A stretch of DNA of 60,000 bases from positions 2,246,001 through 2,306,000 of the forward strand of contig NC_045150.1 of NCBI RefSeq assembly GCF_008831285.2, written 5' to 3'. The notes under the pieces are model-generated. The model had not been told where the DNA came from. It did no database searches and worked only from the letters and a program-made list of their open reading frames with translations. The stretch's first letter is position 1, and every line of letters starts with the position of its first letter. Below are positions 51,375 to 60,000 of the stretch, piece after piece. Position numbers and translations under genes: made by a program. The DNA is from Nymphaea colorata. Lineage: Eukaryota; Streptophyta; Magnoliopsida; Nymphaeales; Nymphaeaceae.

Positions 51375-54300
51375 TCATGACTGGGTCTTCTGCGACATTT
51401 TTGCTTTTGCAAAGAACACACCAGCCATAAGACCTGCATAATGCAATTCAAATGTAACTCCATGGATCATGCAATTACCGAGTTTGTCAAGAAAACAATT
51501 ACACTAGTTTGGCTCTGGCACGAGAACCTACCAAAAAGAATGCTGAAGAAGTTTTCAAGTGTCGTTGGAACGTTGAAGAGCAAAATTCCAGCAATGGAGA
51601 GAGGAATCTTGTTCAGTGACCCCACCAAACTGTAAAGGAAGCAAATAATTGGCCATCCATTTCAATTGAATAGTACATGTGACAGCACAAGGTTGCTTCA
51701 ATCAACTTTCAACATATTCTCGATAAGGTGATGAGCACATTTGATAACATGTGGATGAATAACAAGCCCCAAGGATAAACGTTATGATGCAAACAACCAT
51801 TCAAGAAACATCACTATCATCGGGCATCTTTGCTTTTTCCATGGATTAATCTTTCAGTACCAGTGATAAACTTTTGTTCTCATGGTAACATGTGCAGAAG
51901 AGAAATATTCAGGTCTTACCTATAGGTGGTAGCACCAGTCTGATGCAGGAACCACATTGAAGTGAAGCTGATGGCCATGCCCAACAGTCCACTTGCTGTC
52001 ATCACCAACCAGAACGTAGGCATCCTTAAAAGCGGTCTGTTAATAAGTAGCATGTAAATTGATATTCACGAAAGATAATGAATATTAAAAGAAACAAAAT
52101 TAACATCAACATATTTGCTATTTATGCAGCCTTGTGCTATTCAGATTTAGCAGAAATACTTTTATCTAAGGGCAAAGCTTTTGACATCCAACTGACAATT
52201 ATGCCACGTTGAGCCCATGCTACAGATACTGATGTAGTATGTTATGCTCTTCTTCATTCAAATCATGAGAATGAATCTGAATTCTGAAGTAGTTTCAACT
52301 CTCTTTGAACACAGAGACATGAGAATGCCTGTGCATCCAACTTATAAACAGACAAAACTTCCTAAACTCAGTAAATCCATATCTATATCGGAAAAAATTG
52401 GATGATCTTTATCATATTCAATCTCTACTCATGCTGGACAAGCCCCTGACAGATCCATCTCAAACCTACTTTCAGCTTCTAATTATTGGTAATTTTTTTT
52501 TCCTTTTCTAGCAATAGAACACTCAAATGAACAACCCCTTCCTTTAGATTATGACTCACAGCTCAATTACCTGGATACTTGTACAAGTGTTGGTCTGAGA
52601 CACATGACACAAAAAGCTAGATACAGGAACATGAATGAGATTCATGCTTCTATTTCCTCTGTAGTCCCCTGTTTAATGAGTACTGAATTGTACAATCTAT
52701 GAAGATATAGATTTTCAAACTATTAAAAACATGCTCACGATTTTAGGTAAAGAGTTAATGAAAGGAACCAGAAAAGATATAGTGAAGTTGACCAAAGGAA
52801 CCCAAGGATTTGGTATATTCAAATGAGAAAAACAACAAAGATGTTTAAATCCTGGTTTCCAAATAGCAATGGTTTGGAATCTTTGGATACTTCTGCAAAG
52901 TGCAATACTGCAATTTATATGAGTCTGACCCTAATATAAGATAAGTCTAGAGATATTAACAGATGTTGAAAACCTGATTTCTAGATAACAATGGTTTCAA
53001 TGCTTCTGCAGAGTGCAATTTATATATGTCTGACTGATAATATCGTGAGAGAGAGAGAGAGAGAAAGGGTGGGGAGGAGGGAGGGAGGAAGGAAGAGAGC
53101 GAGCTATTTCACACAGTTTATTTTTTGCAGAATTTGTGTCCCTTTGTGCTTTCCAGTTCATCGTAAAACTTTTATACATAAGAGTACATAGAACAAAGGC
53201 AAATAAATGAATTATAATCCAAGAATGAAGAGTGTCAGCACACACACAAGACAGATAAGAGAAATGCCCCTTCCAAAAAGTATTGGATGCTAATCAAGAA
53301 AGAGAAGCAAAAGAACTCACGTCTTGGAAAGGTAATCAATCTCATTGAAGCCAACAATAAGCAGCACTCCCAAAGGTAAGGAGAGGGCATTGTTTAGGAG
53401 CACCATTGAAAATTCATTCAAATTTCCAGATTTTGTTACTTGTTTTGCTGAATCCATTACTCTCCTCAGTGTTAACTGGCATGAGAGACATCAGTGCAAG
53501 GTTAAATTACTTAATCTGGTACTGGAAGAACAAAAAATAATCACTGAACTTGATTTGAACTTTGCAGCATATAAACAATTCATGCAGAACAGCAATAAAA
53601 TTGGCATAGCAGCTCAGTACTACTTTGGACACAGTGATCTGGGAGCCCTTAACTACCTCATTAAGATATCTAGCAAAGAAATTACAGCTAAGCATCTTAT
53701 AGTTTTATTTACCTATAGTGATTCACATGCCAACAGACACACTTCTAGTTACTGGTAATAATGGTTGCTCCAATGCTGGCCCCTGGTTACTATGAAAACC
53801 ATTTTCACAAATACTGTTCTTGAGTTTTTATCCTCAAGGTATTCCTCGGGAACTAGTCAGGAAGTTTGTTATCTCAAGAAAATCTCAGGTAAAAACAACT
53901 AAAACATACAAAAAAAGGAACATCTGAAAATTTGAGTTTTTTTATTAGTTTCCTACAAAAACGTTGATTAAATATTAAAAATATTTCTCTGTTTCCTTTT
54001 TTTTACTTGCTCATTTTTTTCGTGTTTTTATAAAATACCAATATTTCTGACGGATGGACAGTGCTATAAACAAGAATACAAGAAAATTTTGGTTATAATA
54101 AAAATTCAAAGTATTAAGGACACATCATTTTATGCACTTGAGCTACCAATGATGTCTCTTGACTCAGGCTGTGGTTTAAGCATGTAAAATAGAAAAGAAA
54201 TATCATACCAAATAGTGTGTGAACCTAGATTCTTTCATAAATATAACTTCTTTGAGCCTTTCACTAATTTCACGAATAAGACAAGATCAAGGCATAGCCA

Positions 54301-57300
54301 CAATTACTAGCCTGCTGACTCTTAAGTCTTAACTAAGACAAGATCAAGGTGTACCCACAGTTAGAAGCTTGCTGACTCTTCACTGTAAGGCCACAAAATC
54401 CAAGTAGTAAAAGACCTACAGTTCTTGAGTAGGCAACTTCTTGTTTGTCATGCATACCACTGTCTTGTCCCCTAAGACAGACCATTAATCGAGCTCTAAA
54501 TTTGTCACATGCCTTGGATTACAAGACCAGAATGCACAGCAGAGAAAAGGATTACCGAATATGAAGCCGTTAGAAGACAGTTCACACCCTGCCATGCGTA
54601 GCCGACTGCATGAAATGTAAGATCAGTAATCCCACCAGAAATTGCTGATACGATCTGCATAAACAAAGAGGATAGATGCACTTATCCATATAAGTTTTGG
54701 TTCATACACTGTACTATTACAAGGATGGATAAATAACTAGAGATGAAGGACCTTAGCAGCACACTCAGTTAGCCTATTTGAGTAAAGCCCATGAGAACAA
54801 TAAGGAAATTATCATCAACATTAAGAAAATACCTGGACATTGTTTAATATAAGAAAAGGGAAAAGCTGAAAGATAATGAAGGAATAGATTTAACCTTATT
54901 GAAACTCATTCATGTTGAAAGATATAAAATGTCAGAGACATAAGGTTTTAATTTTTGTCAAATGCTGAACAAGGAGTGCAGATCAGGGGTGAAGAAAGGA
55001 TTATGATAAGTGCTTTCCATGAAAGAAAAAAAGTTATCTTTCTCATGAGCTGTGAAAAATGAAATTCATAAGCTTGTCTGCCTAGCATTAATTTATTGCA
55101 TGACACATCCAGCTCCACCATTAAAAGGCATACATTCACAAGAGAGTGTCTGGTTGAGAGAGAATGAGACGAGAGAGAGGGAGATGCAGATGTCATATGC
55201 TTGGTTGTCCACCCACCGCTATTTACCCGATTAGATGACTGGACGTTTAAAAAGCCTAATGTGATACATGCTTATTTCTCTTACATCCCAAGAATAGCTC
55301 AAATATATCTGTGGCATGTGTTGGATGGATTTTCAGAGGTGCTGAAAAAACGACTCATAATTTTCCAAAACTTCATTGCCTTAAAAAAATCACAATTTAC
55401 TCTGCAAGATAGTAAACAGAACAGTGTCATGCAAACAAACTACACAGAACATCTCCACGGTTTAGATTGAGTAAAATGGATAGTTCACTTCAAGAGAAAA
55501 CACTTGAACTGCAAGCACATGGTTGACCATACCATTAAGAAAAGCGCAGCCCACACTTTAGTCTCATGATGCTTATGGAAAATGTACATCTCACCAACTG
55601 CAGTTATCACATTGGTGACATTCTTAAGAACTGTCACCATTGCAACATTAATGTACTTAAGGCTGCAAGAGAAACAGCTATAGTCATTCAATAAGAAGGC
55701 ACAAGTGTAAAAAATAGTCTGATGAAACTGAATAAAAGGAAAGCATCCTCAAGCTCATTACGGTACTTGAGCATGACAGCAGCAAAAGTCCTACAGTTCC
55801 TTTAAATCATAACCTTTATTTTTTCTTTCATGATCAATAATTAGTAATTTTGTTCAAATGTTGTGAATTGCAGTTCATGAGAATCAACACAATACATGTA
55901 CTCAAGCAAGCTCAACAGGCCTAGTGAAAAATCAAGGACTGTCTAGGATAATCAGTCATGGAAATGGGAACATATATGGAAGCTGAAAACTGGAAGAAGG
56001 ACACTTGAAACCTTCCCATGCACTATAAAGAGGGGCCTAAGTGACAAACTGAAAAAGGATACAGACAATAAATGTAACAAAAATAAAAATATGAATGAGA
56101 AAAAATGAAATAGAGCAGTGAAGAAAGTACATCTAATAACTACAAATATGTCAAATGAAATACATTCAAGAACGACTATAGGCATATGAACCAAAGAAAG
56201 GAATATCACAGAGCATGACAGCAAATTTGTGCAGTCATGGAAATTTCTACCAGGAGTTCCAATTGATGAGAAGATCCACAACTGCCAGAACGTGTGCAAG
56301 CAAAATGGTATCTGTTGATGGCTAGAAAGGGCAAAGCATGGTTTAGGAACAAATTTCTGAAAAATTTCATCCAGAATGTGTACTATCTGTGAAATCCATT
56401 TTGTTGAGTTGCACATACATCACTAATGCAGATCTCTACCAAAGGAAGTAAGTTCATTTTTCCAATCAAAATAATATCTATAGCCTAATGGAATGAGGTA
56501 GGAAGTGGACATAGGAGTCTTCCATTTCACTGGAAAGGTCCATTGCTTAATTCGACAAAGATATGTTGCCAGAAATGAAAGCCCCAAGGCATGTTGCACA
56601 TCTAAAGTTCTGTTTCAAGAAACTGAAATTATATGTGGAAGCAGCTATTTTCCATGGAGAAGAAACACAATGGAACATTAGACTCTACATAGTGTGTCCT
56701 CCATCATGCGTACCAAGCATGACCAGTCCCATATAACTTTTGTACACCAAATACAAACAGTCCCTGACAGTATATTTCAGACATGGGAGATGGATATATC
56801 TTGTTTTCTGTACTCAGACACTGTATTGGTTGCTAATACAATATTTTTGTTGGTGAGAGAGTTAACAGCTTCCCTCTGGGTTGCATCTAGTAATCATGTT
56901 AGTGCAAACTGCTCCCTCTCATTATCTATTATCAGTGGGTTAGCATCTTTCATTTTTTTCCTTCATTGACTTATGCATCTAATATGCTTTTTGGGAATAC
57001 ATTATTATGCTACTAATTCATGTCCAATAGTTAAATTGTTACAGTCCTAACTTACGGATTGAATCAAAAAATAACATTTCTTCAATTATCCATCAGGCTT
57101 GAGGTCAGATGATATATAGTTGATTATAAGAGTTTCAAGGGTTATATATAAGTTAAGGGCAAACAAAAAATCAAAGGGGACTAACCATCATCAGAAACCA
57201 CATGATTCGTTTTTAACATTATTCCCCTAATCCCCTTAGATGCAGGCAAGGGCATGACCATAGGAAGATTGATGATGTAATTAGTTGAAAGTCATATACA

Positions 57301-59783
57301 GTAACTCTAGAAACACTGTCTAGTGGAATTACTCCTGCAACCACACTGTCAAGAATATATGAGTGTAACCATAATTAAATATTTTTATGGTCTTAATATA
57401 TACTCATTGGTCATTGCCACTCACTACATGCATCAAATTGCAACCTAGGAATTGAAAAGAAGATGGGATATTTACCATATTAACCTCAAACAAGAACTTT
57501 CCATAATTCATTCAATAAGATTAATGAACTGCTTAGCAGTGTAAGAGCACGACAAAAGTAAAAGAAACTTAAATATAGAAAACATAAGAGTATTGAAGAT
57601 CATGAGAAAATGTCAAAGCACAAGACAGACTTGCAGCAAACTACTTCGCAAGATAAACAAACACAAATTAGACTGCTTACCTAAATATGCTTGTAATAAG
57701 CATCCCAACAAATATCACATTCACAGGTAACCAGACCTTAACCAATCTCCAGGTAAGGGGCTCTGTGGAGATTATGCCAAAAAAACTCAGAAGGGAAACA
57801 ATAATTACAGCAACGAGATTCTGCAAACAAAAATATAGATGTCAAATCAAAATAGACAAACCATCTATAATACTTCATGTAAATGCAACTTTAATACAGT
57901 TACCACATGCAAATATCATGAAAAAGTATGATACAGGGCAGTTGCAGCATTCCCTATGCGGAAAATGCATAAAAAATTACTGATAGCAATTCCTAATGAA
58001 TCAGTTCAGCAGTGAAAAAGGACCAGAAATTCACCTGGTATGCCATTAGAAATATTCCAGCATTAAAATCATAGCCCGATAGGACAAATTTATTGACCAG
58101 TATCATGCTGCATGATGAAATGCAATACGCAATCCCTGACAGTAGAGCTTTGTTGTAAAGTTTTCCAAACACATGGCGATGTGCACTTCTATCTCTATCT
58201 TTCTCCACTTTACCGTCTTCTAAGTCAGCACCATCATTCCAGAAAGCTTTCACCTCAGGATACGTTCTATATAAAAGAAGCGTACAAAAGAAAAAGAAAC
58301 TGTGAATAACTCTAAGGCATTAAGATGAAAAACACTCTGCAGATAACAACGTGAAGATCTGGTATATTTTCATTACCGGAATCATACCTCCCAAAGGGAA
58401 AAGAGAGAACAGTTAAATTGCATCACCACCCCCCACCCCCCCCCCCCCCCCCCCCCCCCGGCAAATGAGAAGCCACATATAAGAATTATAGAAGTTTGCA
58501 ATTTTAGACAATTAACAAAAGCATAATTTATGCATGTGTGTTCATGATATGCATCTTTTTTGTTGACATTGTTATGTTAGGGGCATTTAAAATAAACATC
58601 ACCATTTATTATTTATGTATTAGTTAATAGTTAATTTTCTTAAGCTACAACCTATGGTTTTCCACACTGTCAAGTGCAGTATGACAACCTTCTGACACTA
58701 AATGCTTTATGGTTCAATCATCAAAAACATTGGTCATGGATAACGACTTTCTTACTAAAGCTTCACTTCCCTAATGATTTTCCTCTTGATTCCAATGCTA
58801 AAAGCATCAACGAGGGGATTGCAGACTAGGAGAAAAAGATACAAACTTGACAGGTAAACATGTGCATCCTCTGAATCTGGACCATTTAGTGACTCCATCT
58901 TTCACCAAATAATATTTTATACCCATGAAGTGCTTGTGATGTGCATATAAGTGAAATGTTAGATGAGGAAGGTATTTCATATCTCATGCCCATATTTTTT
59001 TCTAAGCCTTGTCTCATAGTATCCTCATTTTAAGGATCTAGACTTGGTTACCCCCCCTTTTTGTACCCATTCCTCATAATTAGATGGACTTGAAATTCAT
59101 TTTGGATGGACTCAATTTTCAATTTTTCATTTAAATGGTAAGTGATTATCCTTTCGAATTAATATCATGTTCTTTTCCTTTCCTTGGACTCTTTCGTGCA
59201 TGAATCTGACACTTCAAGAACATTTGAATAGCAGAACATTTAGGAACCTTAATTAACTGTCAGAAACCATGCCATGCATATGATCCTTATGGCCGTAATG
59301 CTCATTATCCAAATGCAAAATGATACTTATAACTAGTTAAGCTTGTAACAGAATTGGAACAACAAACCACCAACCCACGTCAAAACAAAATTTTGAAAAA
59401 CATCAGTCTGCTTCCTATCCTTGTCAAGGCATGCCCATATGAATGCATATGGAGCATCAACAGATGTATCAGTTTCCTTACGAGTTAGATATTGTATATG
59501 CTTAAGTTGAGTGCATGCTGGAGTTCCTTATGAAATATAATTAAATGCCATTGTCTCGCTACTGCATTGAAAATGATTTGCTCCTCAAATTACTAAAATA
59601 TAACACATGCCTGCTGAGTAAAGCTTTCTTTGTTCCTGGGCTCAAAATTTGACTGACAGCTCCATTTTGCTCACGATCAATCAGACCACGCCATTCACCA
59701 TGAACAGAGACTTCATGTTTGCCATCTATGTGTTTTCTTTCATGAGTTGGATCAGGAACGTCAAGGGCTGTCATTGCCGGCAT
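51375..59783 (-). CDS. GONST1: GDP-mannose transporter, GONST1-like (Golgi nucleotide-sugar transporter), 9 coding exons
   Basis: Golgi antiporter importing GDP-mannose for sphingolipid and wall glycosylation (family knowledge). Coding exons, 5' to 3': 59611-59783, 58035-58266, 57681-57820, 55533-55662, 54556-54654, 53321-53475, 51920-52036, 51532-51629, 51375-51433. They sum to 1203 nt (400 aa) with matching phases. Signatures are ALLSGIAYCISSCSMILVNK, LSGYDFNAGIFLMAYQ, KYINVAMVTVLKNVTNVITA, ISGGITDLTFHAVGYAWQ, GNLNEFSMVLLNN, SFTSMWFLHQTGATTYS, and the nucleotide-sugar motif GSLNK (352-356). About ten membrane segments are expected. The hydrophilic N-terminus (about 80 residues: VPDPTHERKH, VSVHGEWRGL) is longer than the Arabidopsis protein as I recall it. 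The start is the first ATG in exon 59611-59787, but an upstream exon (59977 to beyond 60000) could supply another. The 58267-59610 intron has a GC donor. The C-terminus is AKAKMSQKTQS. Confidence 0.92.
52037..57680 (-). other. GONST1 introns between 52.0 and 57.7 kb
   Basis: These include four introns longer than 800 bp (52037-53320, 53476-54555, 54655-55532, 55663-57680). They are AT-rich, with a GA run at 53046-53064, short chance ORFs (for example 55952-56416 on the minus strand) and no recognisable exon or transposon. Confidence 0.65.
58436..58459. repeat. Poly-C tract of 24 (poly-G on the GONST1 sense strand)
   Basis: A run of 24 C, preceded by further C-rich sequence (58427-58434), lies inside the first coding intron of the GONST1-like gene. 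Long C/G homopolymers are rare in plant DNA and difficult to sequence, so the exact length is uncertain. Confidence 0.9.
59605..59613 (-). other. Non-canonical GC splice donor, GONST1 first coding intron
   Basis: The exon ends ...CTCAGCAG and the intron begins gcatgt. The acceptor tatatag at 58267 joins AG to A (Arg) and continues TYPEVKAFWND. The CAG|GC match is the usual form of plant GC-AG introns, and no GT alternative preserves the frame. Confidence 0.75.
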
Positions 59784-59976
59784 GATTCTGGAACACAATT
59801 TGATTCACTTGTTATGGCTAGTGTGCTTCATATAAACAGAAAAATATTAATATCAACTAATAGTTTTATAATGGCAGCATTCATTTCTTATATACACACA
59901 AAGTAATATCAGATGATCATTTTCAAAAGGAAAATAAAAATCAATGCCTAAACAAATTTTCACAGTTACAACTTAC

Positions 59977-60000
59977 GAATGGAATTTTATTCTTGTTGTG
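59977..60000 (-). other. End of an upstream GONST1 exon (partial, probably 5' UTR)
   Basis: A good donor (ATTC|gtaagt) at 59976/59977 ends an exon that runs off the window. The sequence seen is AT-rich with no clear coding frame, and the next exon carries an ATG four bases after its acceptor. It is probably 5' UTR, but coding content cannot be excluded. Confidence 0.45.

Noticed and set aside
55952-56416. 154-codon hydrophobic minus-strand frame
   Set aside because: It lies inside a GONST1 intron, is Phe/Ser/Leu-rich from T-rich sequence, and has no family match or splice support.
1-60000. CRISPR arrays, bacterial operons, phage or plasmid features
   Set aside because: There are no spaced direct repeats of that kind; the split genes and LTR elements show plant nuclear DNA.

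Overview
This is eukaryotic, flowering-plant nuclear DNA. It is AT-rich, with GT-AG introns that split recognisable plant proteins into many short exons, Ty1/copia LTR retrotransposons, AT/GA/CA microsatellites and small MITE-like repeats. I cannot place it to species from the sequence alone. There are three host genes. I rebuilt the two minus-strand coding regions exon by exon from splice sites and reading phase.

(1) Bases 1-6327, plus strand: the 3' part of a SEUSS-type transcriptional co-repressor gene. Three exons are visible (1673-1766, 3479-3548, 5393-6327) and the upstream exons lie outside the window. Its introns hold a tRNA-like/SINE-like block and an inverted-repeat element. (2) Bases 7403-46875, minus strand: a complete 21-exon, 646-codon gene for an extraplastidial, C2/EF-hand type phosphatidylserine decarboxylase (PSD2/PSD3 type). 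It lies tail-to-tail with SEUSS. Its coding span of about 39.5 kb is inflated by four copia elements, two in intron 15 and one each in introns 7 and 3. All four have perfect 5-bp target-site duplications and all run antisense to the host gene. Together they make up about 47% of the span. (3) Bases 51375-59783 and beyond, minus strand: a GONST1-like Golgi GDP-mannose transporter gene with nine coding exons (400 codons from the first ATG seen) and part of an upstream exon at the window edge. The 47.1-51.4 kb gap between genes 2 and 3 holds no gene that I can support; it carries microsatellites and an isolated GC-rich island.

The retroelements differ in age and in how they are broken. Copia-1 (11293-15880) is degraded and has lost most of gag. 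Copia-2 (16714-21444) has LTRs identical by eye, so it is very young; it has no gag domain and only one frameshift in pol. Copia-3 (28790-34129) has about 98% identical LTRs, and its RT-RNase H block is inverted relative to its own gag, integrase and LTRs. Copia-4 (38889-42758) is older and has lost the whole RT region. Small non-autonomous DNA elements with terminal inverted repeats lie in PSD introns 18, 5, 3 and 2.

The host genes are not an operon-like unit. The decarboxylase makes phosphatidylethanolamine, GONST1 supplies GDP-mannose to the Golgi lumen, and SEUSS is a nuclear co-repressor. The most checkable novelties are the gag-less young copia element, the internally inverted copia element, two GC-AG introns in neighbouring genes, and the small hAT-like repeat family.
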